In this document: positions 1 to 12,372 of the stretch, in pieces
Layout of the letters: each line of letters opens with the position of its first letter
How positions within the stretch are numbered: position 1 is the stretch's first letter
NCBI GenBank assembly: GCA_024349245.1
Contig: JALDNG010000102.1
Span: 425,001-489,000, forward strand
Direction: 5' to 3'
DNA from: Neodontobutis hainanensis
Taxonomy: Eukaryota; Chordata; Actinopteri; Gobiiformes; Odontobutidae
DNA length: 64,000 nt
The notes under the pieces: generated by a model
The model's input: only the letters and a program-made list of their open reading frames with translations
Told to the model about the DNA's origin: nothing
Databases searched by the model: none
Program-made: the position numbers and the translations under genes

Positions 1-3000
1 TTAATTTAAAAACCTTTATTTGCTTTTCAGCTAACACAGTCTCTGACAAATGTACTGTACTTTTAAACCCTGGTTAGAACAGTTCCTGTCATGCAGTCAT
101 TATGTCCCTTTACATGTCAATTCCAATTAACTTGCAAATAATAGAGCAGATATATCCGAGTCTAGCAATATTCTTGTGTGCCAAATTTTTTTATGCCTCA
201 GTTTTTATTTCTGTCTTAATGTATGATGTGTAGTATTTCCCAAACTCTACTTGTTTAGGGTTCTCACCTGTTCTCTGTGTAACCCAGTTAGTATCTGCAA
301 TCCTCTACAGCAGTAATTCCCACAGACCACTAGTGGTCCGTGAGGGTACTGCAGGTGTTTTTTTCAGAAATGCCAAAGGTTTTGAAATGTTGACTATCCA
401 AGTGTTCTTTTCCATTGTTATGGAAATAAGCCTGTTGTTCAAATTAACCTGATTATGCCCTCGGGCACATGAGTAAATAAATAAATGAAATATGTGGCAG
501 CCGTTGTGTGCAGTAAACTTTCTTTTAACGAGCCTGTTGCACACTGATGTGATGACTAGTTATAGTAGTGCTAGTAAGCCTATTTAGAGGTCAATTTTCC
601 ACCTGGCTAAGTCCCAGCCACATTACCCTACACCGTCACACCCGGGCGATACGCTCAGAAACACCACACTCACTCAAAGCATACTAAAAACACACATTCA
701 TATCTTAGAACAGAAGCAACCACACCAGGCCCAGGGAAAGGGTGGCCTCTGATTGGTGTGAAAATAAGCAAGTGTGTGCTCTTGGACAATATTCCTGTGT
801 GAAATCGAGGGCATTTCTTCTGGATGAAAGCAAGAGGTGTATACGTACGTACGTATATGCGTGTGTGTTTGGGAGTGAGCAGTTTGTGTGAGTGTGAAAT
901 GAGGTGTGTTTACCCCTGAGGTAGTGGTATTTCATCTCTTCCTGCATCAGTTCTGCCCTGTAGGGGGTAAGAGCGGTGTGTCGGTGAGTGTATGTGTGTT
1001 AGAAGATCCACAAAGCTTTGCACAGGTTAAAAAGACAGGAAGGAAGAGGAAAATAACTTTTTTTTGTGGGTCTTTTTAAGACTTTTTGAGGCTAAAACCT
1101 AAAGACAAACAAAAATGACTTATAGGGACATGGGATACTAATTGCAGCTCTAAAATATAGTTTAGAAATAAACATCTGGACATAATTTTGCTCAAGAAGC
1201 TTTCTCAAAAAGATGCAACAAAACTGTCCAGATGCTAATTTTAAAACTACTTTATTAAGAAAGAACATTGTATCTATCTATTCCAGATAAAGTATACAGT
1301 ATGTAACATACTGTATCATTTCAAAATAAAGCATGGTATTGTGTTCAAAATGCAAAGTTAGCTTTAGCCTTGGTTGCTATCAGTGACTGTAGTAAGCTGC
1401 ACCACATACGGGTCGACTTAAAAAAACACTATCACTTTACAGTAGGATTGTAAAATAATTGCTGTGATTGATTTACCTATTCCATCTTCTGTTATAATTG
1501 AGTTTCCATTTTACCTTTCTTCACTGGCCATTATTTTCTCGATATTTCAGGCCTTAGTTCTTTATCACCGCTCTATTGAAACACCATCATCTCTCTTGCA
1601 CAATCTATCTCGTTCTTCAGCTTCTCTGAATGGACACAATTCACTCTTTCTTCTTTCACTTTCTTAACGTGTGTCTCTTAACGCCTCCGTTTTCACATTA
1701 TTAATTCAACCCCCCTCTCGCTGCCTCCCCCAACCCCATCTGTCTTTCTCACAATTCTTGCTCTAAATGTCATTAATTCAGCCCTGATAACTACCGCTGT
1801 TCTTTTCAGCTCATCCGCCGCAGATTATAATTATAATTACTACAATAACGTTAACAGTGTGGTACAATATTCAGGAGTCAAATTCCCTGATGATGTATCT
1901 CTCTTGAGTGTGTGGCGCTTCGGTTCGTTGTGTCAAATTGTGGATACCGCAGTCTTTTGAGATTATGGCAGTGAGTACTTAATACACCTGAGGCGTCCGT
2001 TAATTGATTTTTTTTTTTTTTTTTTGTAAATGGTCTGTTGGGTGTTGTGAGATACAGTTGAACATCACACGCAGTAAGCCATCCACTACAGGGAGCAAAT
2101 TTAAATACTAACTACCTTTCATCTGCTTAATGAAGGCAAAACGTGTACTTTAGAAATTTCTATTAGGTATCTTCCTGATTGTCTAATTATTCCATTCGGT
2201 CTCGGGTAATGAAGGTTGTAAAACATATCCGCGAGAATCAGTCATTAGCATGTACCACGTAACTGTAGTTTTTCAAATGATTTCTCTGAAAAGAACATAG
2301 TCACTCTTCGTTGTGAAGTGTTTTAAATAAAGGCAAGTCTGTGAGGGTACACAGCTCAAGTGGTAAAGCATTCAAAAGCTCTGGACCAGCTACAGCAAAG
2401 GAACGGGACATGAGCACCAAGATCAGGTACCGCAACAATTAGCATCTTGGATCCAAACAAAATACACTTTTTTGCTTTGATTTAAATGCATGTTTTGTAA
2501 AACCCACGGTTTGCTTTCCCTCAAGCAGTTATGTATGAGTCAAATGTGTTCAAAACGTAAAAAAAAGGAATTTAAATACAATATGATTTTTGTCTTCTTA
2601 TGCTTTACTAAATTATTCTAACGCCAGTGCGCATTTTCTGACATACTGGCACTGACCTCTGAGCTGTTCTTTTCATATTTTTGCAGTTAATAGTCTGCCT
2701 AAGGGCTCTAATCGTGTGTGCTAAACCTGTTGGGACCTCCATAACCCTGAAGAGCCTCACTTAGCCGCAGTCATGGTTGAGTCTTCTTAACCCTGTTTGT
2801 TTTGGAGCGCATGCTAATGAGAAGCAGGGAAGTGTAACGAGTAAGCCAATATAGCCTGAATGACTCCTGCGTCAGGTAATATTGACAGTTTAGTGTGTGC
2901 GTGTGTGTGTGTGTGAACTCCCAGTAATCCCAATAGCTAAGCTGGTAATCCCTTCAAGCTGCCCATTAGCCCCTTGACACTCTCAAAGACAGGCACATTC

Positions 3001-6000
3001 ACACGCCATTCCTCTAGGCCAGTCACCCAGGTGTCAGGCCAACTCCTTCCCCAGGGACGGATCACTGTGATCTGCCGCAGAGTTGGCCAAGTGCCGCTGT
3101 AGGGAACAACAGAGACACTGACTCACAATACACATGCACTACAAAGAGAAGCACAGATGAGATTGGAAGATGAAGACACAAATCCGACAGGTGGTGAGAG
3201 GATGGTGGCCATATTTGACAAACTAAAGGAAATCTTTTGTTGATAATTAAAAGGATCATGGAAGACAGCATCTAACATTGTTATTCAATTGGAGTATTTT
3301 AAAAGATATCTCCATCATTCTGTTCTAATGGGGAAAAAAACACAACATGAAACATAAAATATAAAATTTGCGATAATACATGTCATTAGATATCCCTTGC
3401 TCATATAGCCTCTAAATGTCTATGAATCAGCAAATTTTTACAGTCGCCAGTGAGCCACAAACAGGAAAAATATGTTTTCGCTCTTCACAGACATCATATC
3501 CTTGCTCGAGTTAAAGTTATAATTTTGTACACTTTTTTCTGGCTGAAAGAAACTCAGATTTACCCTGCCAGCATGCCAGCATCATTCCATTATTTTACCA
3601 AGTAGGAGCTATAGTTTGAACAAACAATGTATTGGTGGTGTGGTAGCCGCCCACCTCGCCTCTGGAGTTCAGTAGTGAATGGTGTGAGTAGGAAGAGACA
3701 TGCTTCTCTCATTATCTGAAAACAAGCACACTGACACTTTACTATTGTGAGTCAATCATTTTGAAAAGTGAACCCATCAGTGCTCCGTGTAGATGTGTGG
3801 GACGACATTCGCTCCCCGTGGTATGTCACATTAACACAGCGACAAGACATGGCAACAATGATTCATTCAAACTGCGGACATTTCTGATTTCCAGCACCTC
3901 GCTTCTGTCTGCATTATTCCCAGGCAAAATGGAACAAATGGTGCTCTTTGCTATTCTTACTTCAGGGAGCTACTGTGTTGAAGCTTTTATGACATGTGCA
4001 TTGGTTTGAACAGGTTTGTGGGTGTTTTGCAGATTTTCAAGTTACCAATGAGAGAGTTGTATAGCAGGTAATAGTTTCTTGCAGCTAAAGGAAAAGTGTT
4101 TTTGTGCTTTCTTTTATCCTAGTTTTTATTTGACTTGGATGGTGGTGTCCAACCCCCACCCGCTGTCACTTTGTAACTTCTCTGCGAGACAATTTTACAC
4201 TATAGTGAGCAATAAATTGGGTTCTCAACACTTTTTAAGTCGTAACTATGATGTGTTTTGTCACACACAGCTATAAATTCCCAGCTATAAAATCTTACAC
4301 ATGGCTTTGTGATATGACTTTCTCCCCCCAAAAATGCTTTAATCTCACACTTTCTATGTAGAATCTGTCTGTTTGACTCATATAATCTTGTCAATGCCAC
4401 AACGCTTTACAAATAAGATGCAATTACTGCTTGTATACCAAATATGTTACACCTGTAAGCACTGAAGGCACGCTCAGATCAAGGTATTTTGCTGGCTTTG
4501 ACTTTTTTTCAAATATGCCTTAGTGACAAAAAATTATTGATGACACATGATTTGAAATGTGTGACCTGCATCCAGTTCTTAAGGAAGCAGTAGAAAATAT
4601 AGTCAAATTCAGTTTTAAATGAACTTTTTTAAATCCACTTAGTAAGATGTGTTTTTTAGAGTATTATATAAAGACTGGCAGCAGCTGTGTGTATAAGTAT
4701 CTTCCTTTTACAATTTCGACAGTCTAGTAGCACTCGGGCTATAATGGTGCCATTATAGAGCAGTTTTCGTCTACAACTTCTGACTTTGGGAAAACATTAA
4801 GAAATTTACCGTGGAAAACTATGAACATTCAGTAATTCAATAATCCCAAGCATATGCTTTATTTTATCTCTTCAGCACCTGACACTCGAATAGAGAGTGC
4901 ATATATAGGCCAATACCCTAGCAGACTTGTATTTGCGCAAAATAATCTAAACCCTACTGTTTCAGAAAACAATTTTTTTTCTTCCAAACTGGTCGCTTGG
5001 ATAGTCTACATTTATAAAAGTTTGACATCCTTGTAAGTGGCACCGTTGTCATAACACAGAGTGTAGAGGGATCTGGGCCCTTTAACGACTAAAGGTTATG
5101 CAGTGCATCTTTAAGGGAATCAAACCTGTATGGTTAAAACAAATTGTGATGGTCCTGAGAACTCGCTGGAAAGATAATGGCTCGAAGGTTTTGCCACATT
5201 CCCTCGCAAAGGCCAGAATCAGGCTCAGGCTCCCCAATTATCCTGTAGTGTGCTACTTCATCCATACAGTTGAAGAAATGAATGGTGTTTGAATTGGTGG
5301 AAATAAACCAGCTTTATCACCCTCCTTATACGTACATAGTAGCGTTAAAGTCCATTCTAATAACCTTCCCTGATAATGTTTGCAAACATAGTCTTGTTTA
5401 AAGATTTTAAGGGTGTAGTACTATTTTAATCTTGAGGCAGGAATAGACAATGGTGGCTGTCACACATGGGCAGACCTAAACACTTTGAGACAAAGTGGGA
5501 ACAGTGTTTCTCCCTGCTCTGCTGCTCCCTCCATTATACACCAAGACAAAAATACAAGAACTCAATTAAAAGAGCATGTAGTGACCTTAACGCACATGCA
5601 CATGCGTGAACACACACATTGTGGGCCATATCAATTAATCACTGTCTGCCACTTGACCATTTCAGCCTGTGTATTCTCACTAGACCATAGTACTTCTACT
5701 GTGTGTGTGGGAAATGTCACTCCACTCTATAATGACCATTGTTTTTCCCAACTCTTATACTGCTGTTAGCTCCAACGGCTCTAATAATAGGCCTTCTGTG
5801 TAATTCTGTGTGTCTATGCTATTTGTGTGCAGCTCTATACTTGTGTTATTAAACATTAAAGCAACATGACAGAATGACCCCAGCCCTGAGGCCAAAACTA
5901 ATACTTTCACACGCATAACCATCTCAACACAATAATGTACAAAAGGAATTTCATCTGCTTTAGACACTGAAATTGAGAAATAAATTGTAAAAAAACTTAT

Positions 6001-7147
6001 TTTTGTATTGTTTTTAGAGGGATAATCACCACAAATGACACCATCTAGTCAACAGAGACTGGATTTGTTCCAGAGATCCCTGTTTAATTAGTTTTGTAAG
6101 TCAAGGTTATATTTTACAGTTCTGTGCAAAGGGTTTATTTACTGACATTATTTTCATTATCAAAAAACAGAATTTGCTTGTAAAAAACACAATTAGTCAT
6201 TATATTCTCTACAGTTTTACAATTGGAAAATTGTCTGTTGAAATAAATAACAAAGAACCTAAACTTATTGGTGTATTATTGGAGTATTGGAGTGCCATCA
6301 GCTTAAAAATCAACAACTGATACTGCAAGCACATTAAGCATTATTATTACATATATGTATTTTGTATAATGTTAAATATTTTTTTTACTAGATTGAAGGA
6401 TGAGGTGTTTTCCAGCGCTTTAGGCCACTATAAGTTGAGCCCTACAATAAAATTTTACAAGGAAACTAAGAAGAAAAATGTGTATGGCTAATAAATGACT
6501 AATAATAAATATATTAAAATAAAATAAATATATATATAAAATTATAAAAACTCTTTCCTCCAAGACATTTAGCTGGCCAATCCTAATGTTTGCCAACAAT
6601 GACCAAATTCCTCAAAATTACAAACACTGCATGTGTCATGGATTTGTGTCTTAGCGTGTTTTACCCCATTATATTTCTTCTTGACCATCTTCCTCCTTTT
6701 CTTCTCCATCCTTTCTCATCCTCTTTCCGTCTTGTCTCCCCCATCCATATATCTCTCTAACGAATGTCCCTTTAAGGCGCTGTCAGCCCTGACACCTCCC
6801 CTTTAAATTCCTGCAGACACGTGCAATCTGTCTGGACCTATCTACCAAATACAGGTGTGGGCGCTCACATGCACACACGGGGAATCAGTGTTTGTTCCAA
6901 ATTTATATGTGTGTGTGTTTGAGTGTTTTTGTGTCAGGTTTAATAGTAAGTGATGGGCTAGCCAGCAGCCTAAACAAGCACTACCTCAGGGGGCACCACT
7001 CACTATCTATCTAAGGTTCTGGGAGAGTGAAAGACAGGGAGGCAGGAAGAAGAGAGGAGCCAAGCAACACTTATCATTTAGGCAAACCAACAAGACCCTG
7101 TTCAGCAAATACCTGTACAATTTACGACCACTATTTAGTTCAATATT

Positions 7148-8001
7148 GGCCCTGTCCCAATACCCGCACTTACGCCATTGTGTCCCTCAGTTGCACGTTC
7201 TCGCTGATGGGTGCGAGTCCATAGTGTGTCCCAATTCTCCAGAGTGGTTCGACGCTCCGCCCCTTTTTGCGTCCTTACACTCTCGGTAAGCGTGCACGGA
7301 AGCGAACTTTGCTTATGGGTATTAACCACAATTCCTGTTTTTGTAACCTTTCAATCAAAAAGGCAGAAAACTTGCCCAATTGCAGTTCAGCAAAATGAGC
7401 GAAATAGAGAAAAAACGTCTTTTCAAGTGTAAAGTGTCCTTAAGTGCTAAATATGTATTTCTTTATAATGGGTTACATGTCTAATTTCATTCCAATCTTG
7501 ATTATATATCTAATGTATTTAAAATGTGATGGAGCATTTTAAAAACAAATTATCAGTTAATATCAACCAACCGCTGCATTTTAACCAATACTGACTGAAA
7601 ATCACAATACAACAATTATACAACAACAACAAACAATTACAACAATACAAAATTGTACTGAAAAATACAATTTGTATTATTTAGAAATTGAAAATATTTT
7701 TTTTAACAGGGTCTGATGAAATTTGTGGTTAAAGTCTGGTCTTCGGTTTCTCTGTTTTTTTCTTTCGGGAAATGATTCTATGCTGTAGCTTTATCATAAT
7801 TTTTAATAACAGTAGTGCATAAAACAAGATCAGTGCCGCAATTTTGCCATCGCAGAAGATGTAGTTGATGTAAACAAGGCCGTCCCAATTCTGCTAATTC
7901 TGCATGCTTGGTTCCTTGAATATTTACACCAAAGTGCACTTTCACCAAGTACACCCTTCATGGATGACCACAGGGCGTAGTGTGGGCTTTGGGACAGGGC
8001 G
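7148..8001. mobile_element. Non-autonomous DNA transposon, Harbinger-like (tentative)
   Basis: The left end begins GGCCCTGTCCCAATACCCGC and the right end, read on the minus strand, begins CGCCCTGTCCCAAAGCCCAC. Twelve bases (GCCCTGTCCCAA) match perfectly (7149-7160 and 7989-8000). Imperfect matching continues inward through GCACTTACGCC versus ACACTACGCC. ATT flanks both sides (7145-7147 and 8002-8004), a candidate 3-bp target-site duplication as made by PIF/Harbinger transposases. The ~850-bp interior is AT-rich and has no long frame, so it would depend on a partner's transposase. GTCCCAATTC also recurs near both ends (about 7228 and 7883), as subterminal motifs often do. Assignment to Harbinger or the related ISL2EU group is inference from TIR style and TSD length. 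Confidence 0.72.
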
Positions 8002-8005
8002 ATTA

Positions 8006-8015
8006 ACTTAGAAAT
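8006..8015. repeat. 5' target-site duplication of the L1 insertion
   Basis: The 10-mer ACTTAGAAAT here is repeated exactly at 12363-12372, just past the A-rich 3' tail of the L1. It marks the limits of the insertion. Confidence 0.75.
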
Positions 8016-8039
8016 GATTTCCGGTGGCGCGAGCTGCCA

Positions 8040-8830
8040 GATGGACATATAAAACTTTTCAAAAAAGGTGCTAATACTGCCATTAGCCCAGCTTGTTTGG
8101 AAAACAGCAGTGACATTGAGGATGACAGGTGTGCTGTAGCTACGATTAGCTCTATCCGCACGGGGGTCAGTAAAGTCATGTCCAAAGGAGTGGGGGACCT
8201 GAAATCAGAATTGGAAATATGAACTCGCTAGCATCCAAGCTAATTTTAGATAAGTAATGACAGCTTGACTGGATGATCTGACGGTGGAGAATTGAGGAAA
8301 ATAGCCAGCGCCTGGGTTTAAGAAAAATGCGTCTGGGTCAGAAAAGTAACACATAGCTGTTAAGGATACTTTAACTCAATTGCTCAGTAACCAGGATTAC
8401 AGAATAAGCTGTCTGACCTGAAAAGTTGCTCCCGGTGCAACAACATTTAGATATATGGTGTCCCGGAGAGCACAGAAGGTTCCTTTAAAAACTTGATTGA
8501 AAACCTTATCATGTCTGAACTGGGCAAATCCCTCAATCTACAGCGGGGGAATGCCTTTAAGCACCAACCGGAGTGTCCCCGCGCACAATCGTTTTTCACT
8601 TCTTTTTTTTCACTTACAGATGGTGTTAATGAGGGGCCCCACCTTTAGGCCTTTCACCCTCACTTTTTCTGGAAATGACAACGACCCCTTCCAAGTGGAC
8701 TCCATCTTTGGAGTTATGACAACCAGTTTATGTTGTAGTTTATATTGTTATGAACGATTAATGTTGGATTTTTGTTCTTTTTTTCTGTTCATCAAGGTCA
8801 CTTGATTAAATGTTGGGGAATACTATAAAT
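8040..8830 (+). pseudogene. L1 ORF1 relic
   Basis: Conceptual reading gives GANTAISPACLENSSDIEDD, then TGVSKVMSKGVGDLKSELEI before a stop. After a gap it gives NNI*IYGVPESTEGSFKNLI and ENLIMSELGKSLNLQRGNAF. The segment R/NNIRIYGVPE-x-x-E-G is the typical core of the L1 ORF1 RNA-binding protein (RRM region), and the upstream part is where the coiled coil normally lies. In-frame stops and shifts break it in several places. The ATG at 8041 is followed by a stop after three codons. Confidence 0.75.
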
Positions 8831-8849
8831 CAATACTAATTTTTTTTTT

Positions 8850-11800
8850 TTTATCTTTGAACGTAAAATAGTCTAAACAGTCCAGTTAAACAGAGCTAAA
8901 TTAGAGAGGGATAAATCTAATGTTGAATTTTGGCAAGAAACACACCTGTCTCATGCTGAAAATGAAAAGCTTAGGAAAGGGTTTTCGCAAAACCTTTTTC
9001 TTCAAACACATCCAGTAAAAAAAGGGAAATTGTTATATTAATATCAAATTCAGTTTAATTTGAGATAACCTCCAAAAGGTGGGACAGTGAGGGCCGATAT
9101 GTTCTTGTGAAGGAGAGAAGATAAGCAAATCACCCTATTAAATATATACGCCCCACCTGGAAGCACTACGGCCTTTTTAAAAAAGATTTTTAACTTAATA
9201 GCTCCACAGACACACCTTGATACCTTGATATTCGCAGGAGACCTGAATGTATTGCTCAATGCTAAATGGGATACAACTAATAAAAGTTGTATCCAGAACT
9301 ATACTAAAATTTGTGTAAACAACAGGATAAAATATGTTGGGCTGGGTTTTATAGATATTTGAGTGACCTGCATGGCTGAGAAAAAGACTTTATATTCTAC
9401 TCAGCTCACCACAACATACTTTTTTCTCATGTTCAGAAGTCAACGCCATAGAGTAAAGACCTGTTAAATAGGTCAAAGAGATGTTTTAGACCATGCTGGT
9501 CTGTTCTTTAATTTACTCCTTGATGGAGCTCTAAAGTGTGGAGATTAAATACTGGAATGCTAAATAAAATGCAGTCATGCAGAGCAGAAAAAACAAAAAA
9601 AAATAATATTTTTGCTGTCCACCAATGATAATGGGGCGGTTAGCTCTTCCAAAGCTTACCTAAGAGAAAGACTCTTCTTTATGCTACATTTAAAAAAAAG
9701 TAAAGCACAAGAAATTACATGAGAGCTGCATAGCTCTAGCAAGGACCCCTCTATCATGCTCCAAGTGAGACCTATTAAACAAGACATTGATTCAATTAAA
9801 GGTAGAATCATGAAGCAGAGGTACTATGAACCTGGGTCTAAAGCTGCAAAACTATTGGCATGTAGACTCCGTAAACAACAAAGAAAGGTCAATTTATAAA
9901 ATGATATGCCCTTTCTATAAACATAATAAAAACTAAATTAGAGGGAATCTATAAATTGTTACACCAAGCTGTACACAGAACCTAATAAAACTAATGGACA
10001 CATTTTTTCACAGTTTTAAACTCATTAGACCTTCCCTCTTTGAGCAAAATTCACAACAATATCCTTATATCAGAATAACTAGAACAATCTCAGCCCTTAA
10101 ATCAGGTAAATCGACCAGGTACGGATGGGTACCCAGCAGAGTGGTACAGGGTAATGAGAGAACCCCTCCTGCCACTTCTTAAAAGCTTTTTTAAACATAT
10201 CTTGAAGGGTGGTGCCCCACATCCTTTTTAGAGGGAGACTTTTATTTCTGTAATCCCCAAGGAGGGTTATGACTCATCAGTGCGTTTGCATCAATCCTAA
10301 CAAGAAGGATGGAAGAGGCTATGTCATTCCTTATAGATGAAGATCAAACGGGTTTCATCAAAGACACACAAACCCATGACAACATACGGCAAACCATTCA
10401 CATTATTGATAACATCACAAAGAACAGAGAAGGCTTTTGATTCAGTTAGCTGGCACTTCCTTTATCAAGTAATGGGTCAATTTGGGTTTAATAAGAAATT
10501 TATACATTACATAAGACTCGTTACTCATCCCCTATTGCAACGGTCAAAATTAACAATAGCATGTCCGACCCAGTAGATCTTGAGTCCAACCCTATTCCTC
10601 GTGTTTATTGAACCTTTACCTCAAATGATTAAACAGGAAAGGTATCTCAAAAGCGTTACTATAAATGGTGCAGAATATAAAATCTGCTTGTATGCAGATG
10701 ATGTACTATTAATGTTACCTCTGCTGATGGATGCTCTAAAAATGTACGGGTCTTTCTCAGGATACTCCTGTTCAGAAAATACAGGTTTTTATTTTACCCC
10801 TGCATCAGTATTAACTTTGGGGTACTCCTTCCAAAAAATTCCTCCCTCTTTTTAGATGGGTGGGCCCTACTTTACCTGGATATTTGCAGTTGAGTAAGGT
10901 CGATTAAAATGATCATTTTACCTAGATTGTTTTTATCTAATCACTGCCTTACCAGTGGAGGACCTTTTGAAACAGTTTAGAGAATGGGACAAACACAAAA
11001 TTAAGTTTGTCTGGAATGCAAGAAGACCAAGGTTAAAATACACTACCCTACAGCTGCCTCGAGATGCCTGACGCCTAAGGCAGGGTAATGCCAGGCCTCC
11101 CCTGGCCTGGCATTACCCTGCCTTAGGCATTAATACATCTCAGCCCAGTTAAGGCCTCTTGTACGCTGGTGTAATCAGTTGTTTGAAACTAAATATAAAG
11201 GCCTAGAATCTTCTTTGACTGACATATCAATACAATCCGTGCTCGGCAGTGCAGACAGGTCCAAGGCAGTTCCGTAGTCTCAAAACCAATGTGTTGGTGT
11301 GCCAATTAAAGTGTGGTTAGAGGTGGTACAAACGTTTCAGTTGTATAGACAGATAAGGATATTAAGTTGGCCTTCGTATGATCTACATTTTTAACCAGCA
11401 TGGCACGATTATAGATTTAGAGAGTGCTCCCACCTTGGCATCACTACTCAAATGAACAAATAGATATAGTTTTCAGAATCTCTAAATTAAATTTGGACTT
11501 AACAAACAAGATTTATCTAGATATTTGCAGCCCAGCCACTTTTTTGTAAAGAAAATACAATGCCCTAAAACAGAGACCACCTCCACATTAATTCCAATAT
11601 TTACAGAAGCATATAAAGGATCTAGTAATAGGAAACTTATAGGCAGGCTTTACAAAGCCCTTGTCTCAATGGATCTGGATACACATGCTCATGTAAAACA
11701 TCAATGGGGGAGAGACACCTGAAAGTAGACATACCAGATGAGGTCTGGTTGGAGGGCTGGGAATCTCAGAGCTGCACCAATAATTCCCTCACCTGGAGAG

Positions 11801-12150
11801 ACCTCAGTTTAAAGAGTCTGGTTCGTTTTTTTATTATGCCAAAACGGAAATCTAAATTAATAGCAACTGAAATCCTCTGCTGGAGGGAATGGGGGGCTTT
11901 CCAGGCAGATCAAGCCCATATATTTTGGTTATGTACAGCTATTGTCATTGTTTGGAAAAGTATGGTTAAAGTTATGTCTTCAAGGCTGGGTGTCATAATG
12001 AATCGGTCCTTTTCCACTCTCTTCCTCGGTATTACCCCAGGGGAACTATGTAAAAGTGATGTTTATCTTTTTAGAATTCTTGTTGCTGCATGTAAAAAGG
12101 CCATCACCGAGTGCTGGCTTAAAAGAACAGCCCCCTCAACGGCCCTCTGA
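8850..12150 (+). pseudogene. L1 ORF2 relic (endonuclease and reverse transcriptase)
   Basis: Endonuclease pieces come first: VEFWQETHLSHAENEKLRKG near 8920-8970, then LLNIYAPPGS near 9140 and LIFAGDLNVLLNAKWDTTNK near 9230-9285. The last carries the GDLN/GDFN catalytic motif. Reverse-transcriptase pieces follow: DQTGFIKDTQTHDNIRQTIH (10340-10400), EKAFDSVSWHFLYQVM (10427-10475), LSPTLFLVFIEPLPQMI (10580-10630) and CLYADDVLLMLP with the YADD active site at 10691-10702. The C-terminal part continues as frames at 11525-11722 and 11704-12150 (FWLCTAIVIVWKS, RILVAACKKAITECWLK), as in L1-type ORF2. Many stops and frameshifts make the protein non-functional. A palindrome at 11073-11128 disrupts the region after the RT core. 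Confidence 0.85.
11073..11128. repeat. Perfect 25-bp inverted repeat with 6-bp loop inside L1 ORF2
   Basis: The left arm (11073-11097) is the exact reverse complement of the right arm (11104-11128), with a 6-base spacer TCCCCT. The right arm reads like L1 coding sequence (a GLALPCLR-type segment), so the left arm looks like the inverted copy. Confidence 0.95.
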
Positions 12151-12362
12151 TAGGAATCGTCAGTCATATTTATTCTATGGAGAAGATGACTTACGGACTT
12201 CGTCTTCAAAAAAATAAGGAGTAGAAAACTGGAGAAAATGTGACTGTTATGTGAAGTCACCTGACAGAGAAGTCCTACAGTGACTGTGATTTTAATATGC
12301 CTGTGAAATTTTTTTCTGTGAAATTAAAAAAAATAAAAGTATATATATATTTAAAAAAATTT

Positions 12363-12372
12363 ACTTAGAAAT
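12363..12372. repeat. 3' target-site duplication of the L1 insertion
   Basis: This is an exact copy of ACTTAGAAAT at 8006-8015 and follows the A/T-rich tail of the L1. Confidence 0.75.

Larger units (their letters stand above)
8016..12362 (+). mobile_element. Nearly full-length, decayed L1-type LINE
   Basis: The element runs from a GC-rich 5' end (TTTCCGGTGGCGCGAGCTGC at 8019-8038) to an A-rich tail (about 12320-12360) and lies between exact 10-bp target-site duplications. It holds ORF1 and ORF2 relics with coding order and motifs of fish L1 elements. Stops and frameshifts are found throughout both, so it is dead. The 4.35-kb length is somewhat short for fish L1, suggesting small deletions, at least in the RT region. 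It inserted 4 bp from the right end of the DNA transposon at 7148-8001 and has the same orientation as the host gene. Confidence 0.85.

Noticed and set aside
2360..2430. Possible old repeat piece (CTCTGGACCAGCTACAGCAA)
   Set aside because: The wording seemed familiar from fish repeats but the match is too short and unanchored to annotate.
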